Part shown: piece after piece, positions 1 through 7,565 of the stretch
How positions within the stretch are numbered: position 1 is the first letter of the stretch
How the letters are laid out: every line of letters begins with the position of its first letter
NCBI GenBank assembly: GCA_000513055.1
Contig: AZYB01000003.1
Span: 1-59,040, forward strand
Direction: 5' to 3'
Source: an alpha proteobacterium SCGC AAA288-N07
Lineage (GTDB): Bacteria > Pseudomonadota > Alphaproteobacteria > Pelagibacterales > Pelagibacteraceae
DNA length: 59,040 bases
Translations under genes and position numbers: made by a program
The notes under the pieces: model-generated
Databases searched by the model: none
Seen by the model: the letters and a program-made list of their open reading frames with translations, nothing else
Told to the model about the DNA's origin: nothing

Positions 1-263
1 TAAATTCTCGTACTGAACAAAACAGAGCTGGACTGGAACAATGTTCAGAAAAAGAATTTAATGAATTTAAAAATTTAAATGAAGAATATAAAAAAAAATT
101 TGGTTTTCCTTTTATTCTTGCTGTTGGAGGTAAAAACAAGATAGAAATTTTAAAAAAATTTAAAAAAAGAATTCTAAATAGTATTGATGATGAATTTAAT
201 GAAGCGATCTCACAAGTATGTAAGATTGCTAATTTACGTTTAAATAAAATAAATATAAAATAA
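1..263 (+). CDS. uraD: OHCU decarboxylase, 3' end only
   Basis: This is the C-terminal part of 2-oxo-4-hydroxy-4-carboxy-5-ureidoimidazoline decarboxylase, which makes (S)-allantoin in urate breakdown. The open frame enters from the left edge (codons in phase with base 3) and stops at 261-263. Two family signatures are visible: SRTEQNRAGL near the edge, matching the S-x-x-EQ-x-x-AGL helix that carries a catalytic Glu in this family, and GFPFILAVGG about 35 residues later. The stop is natural-looking, so only the 5' part is lost, to the window edge. It heads a purine degradation cluster with xdhB, guaD and a puuD-like gene. The next gene, a glycosyltransferase, is foreign to the pathway and begins 9 nt later. 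The family call is firm; the protein start cannot be seen. Confidence 0.85.
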   Translation, partial: NSRTEQNRAGLEQCSEKEFNEFKNLNEEYKKKFGFPFILAVGGKNKIEILKKFKKRILNSIDDEFNEAISQVCKIANLRLNKINIK

Positions 264-271
264 TTTTACCT

Positions 272-1084
272 ATGAAAATTTATGATTGTTTTATGTATTA
301 TGACGAAGATATAGCCGTTGATATTCGTCTTAATTATTTAGATCCCTACGTAGATAAATTTATAATCGTTGAAAGTAAGTTTACTCATAGTGGTAAAAAA
401 AGAAATTTATTATTTGATATTAATAAATTTAATAATTTTAAAAATAAAATAAATTACATTGTTTTAGATCATCAGCCTAATGGAATAGAAGTTGTAAATG
501 AAAAAGATGATGAAGCCTTAAAATCTCATAAATATATTTTTAATGCAATTAAAAGAGAAAATTATCATAGAAATTATATTGTTACAGGCCTCAAAGAAGC
601 AGAACCTGAAGATATCATCATGGTATCTGATGCTGACGAAATTCCAAATCTTGAAAAATTAGATTTAGAAAAAATAAAAAATAAGTTAATTTTTTTTCAA
701 CAAAAAATTTTTTATTATAAACTTAATTTATGCATAGATTCATTTAATTGGTTTGGAACCAAAGTTTGTAGAAAAAAAGATCTAATTTCTCCTCAATGGT
801 TAAGAAATGTTAAGGATAGAGCTTATCCTTTTTGGCGAATTGACACTTTGTTTTCAAAAGTAAAATATCAAAATATCTATTTTGTAAATGATGGTGGGTG
901 GCATTTCTGCAACATAAAAAACGCAAAAGCAATAGAAGAAAAACTTAAATCATATTTGCATCATAGAGAATTTGATATTGAGCCTTTAAGCGTTGAAAAA
1001 ATAGAAAATATTATTAAAGAAAAAAAAACTATTTATGATCTTAAAGTAGATCAGCGTATATCCAAATTTAATAAGGGCTATTAA
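272..1084 (+). CDS. GT17 family glycosyltransferase, probably 3'-truncated
   Basis: The protein of 270 residues matches glycosyltransferase family 17 (the beta-1,4-N-acetylglucosaminyltransferase-like family, common in surface polysaccharide loci). The N-terminus MKIYDCFMYYDE, then ESKFTHSGKKR near residue 35, a DADEIP metal/nucleotide motif near residue 117 and GGWHFC near residue 210 are all family features. The protein ends shortly after IYDLKVDQR, whereas family members usually run on some tens of residues. The last codons and the stop overlap DNA that, in another frame, encodes the tail of xanthine dehydrogenase XdhA. I infer that this gene replaced most of xdhA and lost its own 3' end. 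It sits inside a purine degradation operon, with which it has no evident functional link. Family confidence is high; activity is uncertain. Confidence 0.8.
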   Translation: MKIYDCFMYYDEDIAVDIRLNYLDPYVDKFIIVESKFTHSGKKRNLLFDINKFNNFKNKINYIVLDHQPNGIEVVNEKDDEALKSHKYIFNAIKRENYHRNYIVTGLKEAEPEDIIMVSDADEIPNLEKLDLEKIKNKLIFFQQKIFYYKLNLCIDSFNWFGTKVCRKKDLISPQWLRNVKDRAYPFWRIDTLFSKVKYQNIYFVNDGGWHFCNIKNAKAIEEKLKSYLHHREFDIEPLSVEKIENIIKEKKTIYDLKVDQRISKFNKGY

Positions 1085-1280
1085 TTGTGAAAAAATACTC
1101 CTTAATTCTTCTTTTTCACATAACATAATTAATAAAGCTAAGAAGTCTTTAGAAAAAGATTTTAGACCTATTACTGATGCGCGAGCTAGTAAAGATTATC
1201 GTATGGAAATAGCAAAAAATTTGCTGGAGAAATGTTTTATAGAAATTAAGCAAAAAAAATTAATAAGAATAAATATATAA
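1074..1280 (+). pseudogene. xdhA: Remnant of xanthine dehydrogenase small subunit (XdhA C-terminus)
   Basis: In the frame of codons starting at 1074 the DNA reads about 68 codons to a TAA at 1278-1280. They contain DFRPITDARASKDYR followed by AKNLLEKCF, which matches the conserved end of the FAD-binding subunit of xanthine dehydrogenase (family pattern DF-x-P-x-[ST]D-x-RAS-x-YR, then a hydrophobic helix). Everything upstream is missing: the 2Fe-2S domain and the FAD domain, roughly 400 residues. Similarity fades at about 1074, inside the last codons of the GT17 gene. xdhB starts 1 nt after the stop, the normal operon order. No start codon serves the fragment, so I call it a stub. An assembly chimera is the main alternative. 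Confidence 0.75.
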
Positions 1281-1281
1281 A

Positions 1282-3579
1282 ATGAACAATAATTCTTTTG
1301 TTATGGAAAAAAGGCCACATGAAAGTGGAGCCAAACATGTTAGTGGATATGCTAATTACATAGATGATATTATAGAGCCAGAAGGCACATTATATGGAGC
1401 AATTGGGTATAGTAAAAAGGCATATGCAATCATAAAAAAACTTGATCTAAGAGAAGTAAGGAAGAGTGAAGGGGTAGTTTCTGTTGTGACTTCAGCAGAT
1501 ATTCCAGGACGTAATGACGTAGGTGCTGTTTACGATGGTGATCCAATTTTTCCAAAAAAAGCTGAATATTTTGGTCAACCACTATTTGCTGTGGCAGCGA
1601 CGTCAACTGAACTTGCCAGAAAAGCTGTTCTTAAAGCTAAAATAACTTACAAAACTCTAAAACCAGTTATCGATATAAAAGAGGCACTAAAAAAAAAACT
1701 TTTTGTTTTAAAAGGAAGAAAAATTAAAAAAGGAAATCCATCAAAAAAAATTGATAAAGCAAAAAATTATTTAAAAAATTATTTTACATTAGGAAGTCAG
1801 GAGCATTTTCCTCTCGAAGGTCAAATTGCATTTGTTATTCCGCAAGAGGATAACGATTTTAAAGTTTATTCTAGCACGCAGCATCCAAGTGAAACCCAGC
1901 AAATTCTTGCAAAGATGCTTAATCAAAAAAATAACACCATCAATGTTGAAGTACGAAGACTTGGAGGAGCTTTCGGATCAAAGGAAACACAAAGTTTTAT
2001 TTTTGCTGCAATCTGTACTCTTTTATCGAAAAAAACAAAACTTCCAGTTAAACTTAGAATGGATCGTGATGATGATATTTTAATAACCGGTAAACGTCAT
2101 GATTTTTATGCGGAATATGAAGTAGGCTTTAATAATCGAGGAGTTATTGAAGGTGTAAAAATAAAGCTTGCATCGAGATGTGGAATATCGCCAGATTTAT
2201 CCGGTGCAATAAATTCTAGAGCCTTACTACATATTGATAATGCTTATTATCTTTCAGATATTTCTGTCGAAAATTATCTTTGCAAAACCAACACTGCTTC
2301 TAACACAGCATTTAGGGGATTCGGAGCTAACCAGGCAATGATGATGATTGAAAACATAATAGACAATATTGCAAGATATTTAAAAAAAGACTCGGCAGAA
2401 ATAAGAAAAATAAATTTTTATAAAAAAAATAGAAAAAATGTCACGCACTATGGAATGAAAATTGAAGACAATGTTATTAATGAAATTTTCTCAAAATTAG
2501 TAAAGTCTTCTAATTATAAAAATAGAAGATTAAATATAAAAAAATTCAACTTAAAAAATAAATATTTAAAAAAAGGATTAGCAATTACACCTTTAAAATT
2601 TGGCATTTCATTTACTACACGTCATCTTAATCAAGCAGGAGCCTTGGTACATATTTATTATGCTGATGGAAGTGTTCATGTATCAACAGGTGCAGTTGAA
2701 ATGGGACAGGGAACTTATACAAAAATTGCTCAATTGGTTGCAAATGAATTAGGATTGTCTTTTAATAAAATTAAAGTTTCTTCTACCTGTACAGATAAAG
2801 TACCGAATACATCTGCATCTGCGGCGAGTTCAACTACAGATCTTAACGGTGCGGCTGCGATTAATGCAGTAAATAAAATCAAAGAAAATTTAGCTTTATT
2901 TGTAAAACGTAAATATAAAGTAAAAAGCGATAAACCTGTTTATAGAAATAGTATGGTTAAATTTAAAGGTAAAACTTTTTTATTTAACTCATTAGTAAAA
3001 GAAGCTTATCTCAACAGAGTTTCATTGTCATCTTCAGGATTCTATTCTACGCCAAAAATACATTTTAATAATAAAACTTTTCTAGGCAGACCGTTTCTTT
3101 ACTTTTGTTATGGAGCAGCTGTTTCCGAAGTGCTAATTGATACCTTAACTGGTGAAAATAAAATTTTAAGAGTCGATATACTTCATGATCATGGTAGGGC
3201 TATTAATCCAGCAATTGAAAAAGGCCAGATAGAAGGTGGATTTGTCCAGGGAGCAGGATGGTTAACTATAGAAGAAGTCAATTGGAAATCAAATGGGGAG
3301 CTTACTACTCATTCGCCTTCGACTTATAAAATACCAGCTGTAAATGATATGCCAGAAAAATTTAATGTGAAAATTTTTAAAAATTTAAATAAAGAAAATG
3401 TGGTTAATAAGTCCAAGACAACAGGAGAACCTCCATTAATGTTAGCAATGTCTGTTTTTTTTGCAATTAAGGATGCAATAGCTTCCGTTGGAAATTATAC
3501 AAAGATACCTAAACTTAATGCTCCAGCTACTCCCGAGACAATCTTACTCAGTATAAAGGATTTAAAAAGTAGATTATGA
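1282..3579 (+). CDS. xdhB: Xanthine dehydrogenase, molybdopterin-binding subunit
   Basis: This is the large subunit that binds the molybdenum cofactor and oxidises hypoxanthine and xanthine to urate. At 765 residues it is full length for XdhB. Visible motifs are GGAFGSKE near residue 228, FRGFGANQ near 344 (substrate-binding Arg loop), AVEMGQGTYTK near 472, and TGEPPLMLA near 713, which contains the Glu that acts as catalytic base in the family. The domain order is a/b hammerhead followed by the two molybdopterin domains. The start ATG lies 1 nt after the stop of the xdhA remnant, and the end overlaps guaD by 4 nt, so translation is probably coupled. The small subunit encoded here is broken, so this protein needs a partner from elsewhere or is on the way to decay; its own frame shows no damage. 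Confidence 0.92.
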   Translation: MNNNSFVMEKRPHESGAKHVSGYANYIDDIIEPEGTLYGAIGYSKKAYAIIKKLDLREVRKSEGVVSVVTSADIPGRNDVGAVYDGDPIFPKKAEYFGQPLFAVAATSTELARKAVLKAKITYKTLKPVIDIKEALKKKLFVLKGRKIKKGNPSKKIDKAKNYLKNYFTLGSQEHFPLEGQIAFVIPQEDNDFKVYSSTQHPSETQQILAKMLNQKNNTINVEVRRLGGAFGSKETQSFIFAAICTLLSKKTKLPVKLRMDRDDDILITGKRHDFYAEYEVGFNNRGVIEGVKIKLASRCGISPDLSGAINSRALLHIDNAYYLSDISVENYLCKTNTASNTAFRGFGANQAMMMIENIIDNIARYLKKDSAEIRKINFYKKNRKNVTHYGMKIEDNVINEIFSKLVKSSNYKNRRLNIKKFNLKNKYLKKGLAITPLKFGISFTTRHLNQAGALVHIYYADGSVHVSTGAVEMGQGTYTKIAQLVANELGLSFNKIKVSSTCTDKVPNTSASAASSTTDLNGAAAINAVNKIKENLALFVKRKYKVKSDKPVYRNSMVKFKGKTFLFNSLVKEAYLNRVSLSSSGFYSTPKIHFNNKTFLGRPFLYFCYGAAVSEVLIDTLTGENKILRVDILHDHGRAINPAIEKGQIEGGFVQGAGWLTIEEVNWKSNGELTTHSPSTYKIPAVNDMPEKFNVKIFKNLNKENVVNKSKTTGEPPLMLAMSVFFAIKDAIASVGNYTKIPKLNAPATPETILLSIKDLKSRL

Positions 3580-4040
3580 AGAATCAATTTATGCAAAGAG
3601 CAATAGAACTTTCAATCGAAAGTATAAATATAGGTGGTGGACCTTTTGGAAGTGTTATTGTTAAGGAAAATAAAATTATTGCCGAAGGATCAAATGAAGT
3701 TACGTTGATCAACGATCCTACGGCTCACGGGGAAATTGTTGCTATACGTCAAGCTTGTAAAAGTTTAAATAATTTTAATCTTAGTGGCTGCGAACTATAT
3801 TCAACGTGCGAGCCATGTCCCATGTGTCTATCTGCAATTTACTGGTCTCGTGTTGATAAAATATATTATGCAAATGTAAGAGATGATGCTCAAAAGATAG
3901 ATTTTGATGATTCATTTATTTATTCAGAATTTCAAAAAAATATTAATGAAAGAAAAATTCCTATGATTCAAATAATGAGAAACGAAGCTCTAAAAGCTTT
4001 TGAATTGTGGGATAAAAAAACAGACAAAGTTAAATATTAA
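3576..4040 (+). CDS. guaD: Guanine deaminase, cytidine-deaminase fold
   Basis: The 154-residue protein matches the short guanine deaminases of the Bacillus GuaD type, which convert guanine to xanthine and ammonia. Zinc-site residues are in place: His51 and Glu53 in TAHGEIVAIR, and Cys81 and Cys84 in TCEPCPMC. The stretch IYWSRVDKIYYAN followed by DDSFIY is typical of GuaD rather than of tRNA adenosine deaminase TadA. The ATG overlaps the stop of xdhB by 4 nt, and the next gene starts directly after the stop, so this is one operon. Its product, xanthine, is the substrate of XdhB, which fits the neighbourhood. A TadA role is less likely because of the substrate-loop sequence and the operon. Confidence 0.9.
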   Translation: MKNQFMQRAIELSIESINIGGGPFGSVIVKENKIIAEGSNEVTLINDPTAHGEIVAIRQACKSLNNFNLSGCELYSTCEPCPMCLSAIYWSRVDKIYYANVRDDAQKIDFDDSFIYSEFQKNINERKIPMIQIMRNEALKAFELWDKKTDKVKY

Positions 4041-4880
4041 ATGGAATTTTTACCCTATATCTATAAATGGATCGAAATTTTATTACGTTGGTCACATGTA
4101 ATGTTTGCAATTCTTTGGATAGGTAATAGTTTTTTATTTAATTATTTAGATAATAAATTAGAAAAAAATAAAATTAGCAGAGAAGTGGACGCAGAAGGTA
4201 TATTGCAACATAGCGGTTGGTTTTACCGCGTAGAAAGACTTAATGTTGCACCTGAAAAATTTTCTAAAAATCTAATTATATTTAAATGGCAAAGCTACCT
4301 AACTTTCATTACTGGAATGCTATTATTGATAATTATTTATTATGCCAATGCAAAAATTTTAATGATTGACAAGAGAATAAATGAAAATATCACTCCTTTA
4401 ATCGGAATAGGAATTTCAATTTTTTCTATAATAGGATCCTGGTTAATTTATGATCTTATCTGTAAATCCAAATTAATAAATAATAAAATAATTTTTCCAG
4501 TAGCGTTAGTCATTATTGGAGCTGTTATTTCGTTTTATTTGACAAAAATTTTTGGACCAAGATTTGCATTTTTGTCTGTAGGTGTCATTCTGGGTTGCAT
4601 AATGTTTTTTAATGTATTTTTTGTTATTATACCTAATGGCAAGAACATTACTTCCTCTGCTTTAAATGAAAAAGAGCTTGATTTAAATTTATCAATTAGC
4701 GCTAAAACACGCAGTATACACAATAATATTATCACCTTTTTAGTTCTTTTTGTTATGTTGAGCGGACACGCTTCGTTTATTTGGATAAGCCAGTATAATT
4801 GGATTATATTATTGTTGCTGGCTATTATTTTAGGATTTATCCGCCACTTTTTTAACTTAAAAGCAAAAAAAAAAAATTAA
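4041..4880 (+). CDS. puuD: PuuD-like urate-oxidising membrane domain, no cytochrome c part
   Basis: This 279-residue membrane protein has about seven hydrophobic helices (near residues 10-33, 80-98, 112-137, 150-171, 174-198, 227-247 and 252-270). It carries WSHVMFAILWIGNSFLF and HSGWFYRVERL early on, as in the N-terminal domain of urate hydroxylase PuuD (urate oxidase N-terminal, DUF989). PuuD enzymes oxidise urate to 5-hydroxyisourate and normally end in a cytochrome c domain of about 100 residues. Here the protein stops after the last helix with a lysine-rich tail, and no CxxCH motif is present. The gene abuts guaD with no spacer and closes the purine degradation run. An electron acceptor encoded elsewhere would be needed. 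The name rests on domain similarity and operon context. Confidence 0.75.
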   Translation: MEFLPYIYKWIEILLRWSHVMFAILWIGNSFLFNYLDNKLEKNKISREVDAEGILQHSGWFYRVERLNVAPEKFSKNLIIFKWQSYLTFITGMLLLIIIYYANAKILMIDKRINENITPLIGIGISIFSIIGSWLIYDLICKSKLINNKIIFPVALVIIGAVISFYLTKIFGPRFAFLSVGVILGCIMFFNVFFVIIPNGKNITSSALNEKELDLNLSISAKTRSIHNNIITFLVLFVMLSGHASFIWISQYNWIILLLLAIILGFIRHFFNLKAKKKN

Positions 4881-5167
4881 AATCCTTCTATAATTTGCAA
4901 ATTTCTTTTTGCAGAGCCTCTTAGAATATTAAGAGCCTCTTTGTACTCGTCAGAATTGTAGCATTTTTCTGCATCTGAAAAATTTGAAAACTCAACTATC
5001 ACTGTTCTTGATGAATGATTACCTTCAAGAGTTATGTTTTTTCCACCTCTTACAAGGAATTTTCCAGAATATTTATCAATAGCCGTAGTTGCTTTTACTG
5101 CGTATTTTTTCAAAGTTTCCATATTGTCAATTTTTTCATATATAGATAACCAATATCCTTTAGGCAT
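4877..5167 (-). CDS. DUF1330 family protein
   Basis: A small soluble protein of 96 residues with the ferredoxin-like (dimeric alpha-beta barrel) pattern of DUF1330: MPKGYWLSIYEKID at the start, KYSGKFLVRGG in the middle, and VIVEFSNFSDAEKCYNSDEY in the second half. The biochemical role of the family is unknown. It converges on puuD with a 4-nt overlap of the two gene ends and diverges from the phosphoribosyltransferase gene across a 52-nt spacer, which must hold both promoters. A GGAG-type ribosome site lies just upstream of the ATG. The context suggests, but does not prove, a tie to purine metabolism. Confidence 0.8.
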   Translation of the reverse strand: MPKGYWLSIYEKIDNMETLKKYAVKATTAIDKYSGKFLVRGGKNITLEGNHSSRTVIVEFSNFSDAEKCYNSDEYKEALNILRGSAKRNLQIIEGF

Positions 5168-5219
5168 TTATTTTCTCCTTTTTAATTAAGTTATTTTTAA
5201 TTATGATAACAGAATTGAT

Positions 5220-5744
5220 ATGTCAGAAAAATTAATTGTTTCTTGGGATGAATATAATAACACTGTAGAAAAACTAAGTATTATGGTTCATGACAGTGGT
5301 TATAAACCCACTTTACTAGTTGGTATAATGCGTGGTGGAGCTCCTATGATCGATCTAATGAGTAGAGTTTTTAAATTAAAATGTGCATATTTAGCCGTTG
5401 AATCTTATAGCGGTAAGGGAATTGAGGATGAACAGGGAGAGATAGTATTCTCACGGGAAATGAGTTCGATTGCAAAAAATATGGGTGGAAGAATTTTGTT
5501 ATGCGATGATCTTTCAGACACAGGTATTACTTTGAATAAGAGTGTTGATTGGTTACGACAATATGAGCCCATAAAAGATAAAATAGAAGATATTAAAACA
5601 GCAACTTTATGGAAGAAAAAGAAATCAACTTTTGAACCAGATTTTTGCGCCGTTAGATTAGAAAATAATCCCTGGATAATTCAGCCTTTCGAGATTTTTG
5701 AAGAAATTAGAATTGAAGATCTAAAAAAAAAACATAATAAATAA
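5220..5744 (+). CDS. Purine phosphoribosyltransferase (xanthine/guanine type)
   Basis: The protein of 174 residues has the type I phosphoribosyltransferase fold: a hydrophobic strand and PPi loop at LLVGIMRGGAPMIDLMSR (near residues 32-50), and the PRPP-binding motif ILLCDDLSDTGITL near residues 92-105, where paired acidic residues precede the DTG turn. WIIQPFEIF near the C-terminus resembles the base-binding end of xanthine-guanine phosphoribosyltransferases. It should convert a purine base and PRPP to the nucleotide, that is, salvage. The gene lies between purine catabolic genes and a purine permease, which supports a purine substrate. Whether the preferred base is xanthine, guanine or hypoxanthine cannot be read from sequence, so no symbol is given. 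It ends 6 nt before a strong terminator hairpin. Confidence 0.82.
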   Translation: MSEKLIVSWDEYNNTVEKLSIMVHDSGYKPTLLVGIMRGGAPMIDLMSRVFKLKCAYLAVESYSGKGIEDEQGEIVFSREMSSIAKNMGGRILLCDDLSDTGITLNKSVDWLRQYEPIKDKIEDIKTATLWKKKKSTFEPDFCAVRLENNPWIIQPFEIFEEIRIEDLKKKHNK

Positions 5745-5750
5745 AAAAAA

Positions 5751-5771
5751 GGGCCAAAATAATTTTGGCCC
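5751..5771. terminator. Bidirectional intrinsic terminator
   Basis: A perfect 9-bp inverted repeat, GGGCCAAAA, with a TAA loop and TTTTGGCCC, is flanked by an A-run on the left (5743-5750) and TTTT on the right. It lies between two convergent genes, the phosphoribosyltransferase and the purine permease, and can end transcription from both sides. Confidence 0.92.
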
Positions 5772-5797
5772 TTTTAATTTAAAAAATTAAAATTTTT

Positions 5798-7084
5798 CTA
5801 AGCTACAACGAAACTTATTATGCTCGCTATTGCTATTACCCAAATAGCTGGGTTAACATCTGTTTTTCCAGTACAGATTTTAATGGCTGCATAAGAAATA
5901 AATGCTAAAGCTATTCCGTGAGAAATTGAGTACGTAAATGGCATAGCGATCATAGCAAGGACAGCAGGGCCAGATTCGGCGATGTCATCCCATTCAATAT
6001 CTACTATGTTACGAACGAAAAGAGTTGCAATATAAATTAATGCAGCTCCATCAATTTCCTTTGGAAGACTAGTAGCTAGCGGCGCAAAGAACAAACACAA
6101 CAAGAATAAAAGTCCTATTACAAGTGAAGTCATTCCTGTTCGTCCACCAGCTTTAACACCAGCAGCTGATTCCACATATGTAGTAACTGTGCTAGTACCT
6201 AATACCGCACCTACAACAGTTGAAGCACTATCAGAAAGCATAGCTTTATCAATGTCTTGGATTTTTCCGTCTCTTCCAATTTTACCAGAAACATTTGCAA
6301 CACTTGTTAAAGTTCCTGCAGTATCAAAAAAGTCAATGAAAAACAGAGTAAAAATTACTGTTACCATTGAAGCTGAAAGTGCGGCACCCAAATCAAATGC
6401 AAATAAGTGAGTCATTGGAGGTGGAGCGGAAACAACACCATTAAATTGGCCTAAGCCCGTTACCCAAGCAATGGCACTAAAGGCAACAATTCCGATAATT
6501 ATGTTTCCTTTAATTTTCAATTTCTCCATTACAATCATTGATATAAATGCTCCAGCACCTAAAAGAAGCAAAGGATTACCTAGATCACCAAGTGTAACAA
6601 GTGTAACCGGATGATCAGCTGTTAATCCCATAATTTCAAAACCAATTACTCCTAAAAAGAGACCAATACCTGCACCAATCCCAAGTTTTAAACTTTTTGG
6701 AATTGAATTAATTAGCCAAGCTCTTATTGGAGTTAATGAAATTATTAAGAAGACTATACCGGCCACCAAAACGGCTCCAAGTGCTTCTGCAGGCGTATAT
6801 TTCATACCGAGACACACGCCGTACGCAATAAATGCATTTATGCCCATTCCAGGCGCCAAGCCCACCGGCCATGTCTTTGCATAAAAAGCTGCAATGAAAC
6901 ATGCGAGAGCTGCTGCTAATGCAGTGGCGGTGAACACTCCACCAAAGTCGAAGCCTCCATCCGCAAGTATTAAAGGATTTAAGAACATTATGTATGCCAT
7001 CGTCAAGAAGGTCGATACTCCTGCAATGACTTCTGTTTTAAAATCCGTTTTATGTTTTCTATAATCGAAATATTTGTCCATCAT
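5798..7084 (-). CDS. AzgA/PbuG-type purine permease
   Basis: This 428-residue polytopic inner-membrane protein belongs to the NCS2 adenine/guanine/hypoxanthine permease group. It opens with the conserved TEVIAGVSTFLTMAYIMFLNP, followed by GLAPGMGINAF near residue 77 and GIGIGLFLG-like repeats (GIGAGIGLFLG). The substrate region FIDFFDTAGTLTSVA lies near residue 250, and TSTVTTYVESAAGVKAGGRTG near residue 300. These are hallmark motifs of proton-coupled purine importers. It faces the purine genes and ends at the shared terminator. The start ATG at 7084 is preceded by a GGAGG-like ribosome site. I looked for a purine riboswitch in the 140-nt upstream spacer and saw none. Confidence 0.9.
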   Translation of the reverse strand: MMDKYFDYRKHKTDFKTEVIAGVSTFLTMAYIMFLNPLILADGGFDFGGVFTATALAAALACFIAAFYAKTWPVGLAPGMGINAFIAYGVCLGMKYTPAEALGAVLVAGIVFLIISLTPIRAWLINSIPKSLKLGIGAGIGLFLGVIGFEIMGLTADHPVTLVTLGDLGNPLLLLGAGAFISMIVMEKLKIKGNIIIGIVAFSAIAWVTGLGQFNGVVSAPPPMTHLFAFDLGAALSASMVTVIFTLFFIDFFDTAGTLTSVANVSGKIGRDGKIQDIDKAMLSDSASTVVGAVLGTSTVTTYVESAAGVKAGGRTGMTSLVIGLLFLLCLFFAPLATSLPKEIDGAALIYIATLFVRNIVDIEWDDIAESGPAVLAMIAMPFTYSISHGIALAFISYAAIKICTGKTDVNPAIWVIAIASIISFVVA

Positions 7085-7164
7085 AAATATTTTCCTCCTA
7101 AGCCGAGCAAACTAATTGATTCTCTTAATAAAATCTTTATTAAAATTATTTTAATTAAAAAGAA

Positions 7165-7222
7165 TTCAACTCAAAAGTTTATATAAATTGATAAATTATA
7201 TGCTATTCTATGCTGAGTTGAA
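7165..7222. repeat. 9-bp inverted repeat in front of a lipoprotein gene
   Basis: TTCAACTCA at 7165-7173 is matched exactly by TGAGTTGAA at 7214-7222, with 40 AT-rich bases between them. The right arm ends 3 nt before the ATG at 7226, where a ribosome site would be expected. It could be a regulator site, a leader hairpin that blocks translation, or chance in AT-rich DNA. Confidence 0.4.
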
Positions 7223-7225
7223 ATT

Positions 7226-7537
7226 ATGAAAAGAACATTTTTATTAATTATTTTATTTAATATTTTTTTAGTCTCGTGTCAGCAAATTGAAAAAAAATCA
7301 TCAGCTATACTTGAAAAAGAACAGGAACTAGAGAAATGGATAGGTCAACCAAAATCGGAGTTACTGGAAATTTATGGTATTCCAAACCAAGTTAGAAAAG
7401 ATGATCAAGGAATTGAATTTTTAATATATACCTCAAAAAAGTTTGGAATTATTAAGTGTAAACGTGAATTCACAATAGGATTAAACGGCATGATTGATGG
7501 TTTTTCTTCAAGAGGCTGTATCGACAAGCCATTATAG
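7226..7537 (+). CDS. Small outer-membrane-type lipoprotein
   Basis: The 103-residue protein has a lipoprotein signal peptide ending in a lipobox (LVSC, Cys near residue 18), so the mature part is lipid-anchored on the periplasmic side. The mature domain, with WIGQPKSELLEIYGIPN and QGIEFLIYTSKK, resembles the SmpA/BamE-like fold family (short a-a-b-b-b), where G-x-x-x-x-x-L-x-x-x-x-G-x-P is common. The remaining two cysteines (IIKCKREF and RGCIDKPL) could form a disulfide. It stands between the purine permease, which is divergent, and the yqgE gene 28 nt downstream. I do not recognise a specific function. Confidence 0.7.
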   Translation: MKRTFLLIILFNIFLVSCQQIEKKSSAILEKEQELEKWIGQPKSELLEIYGIPNQVRKDDQGIEFLIYTSKKFGIIKCKREFTIGLNGMIDGFSSRGCIDKPL

Positions 7538-7565
7538 GAATAAAGATTAGTCACATAAAGCGAAG

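Noticed and set aside
7085-7225. Purine riboswitch in front of the permease
   Set aside because: No three-way junction or conserved loop bases could be found on the minus strand.
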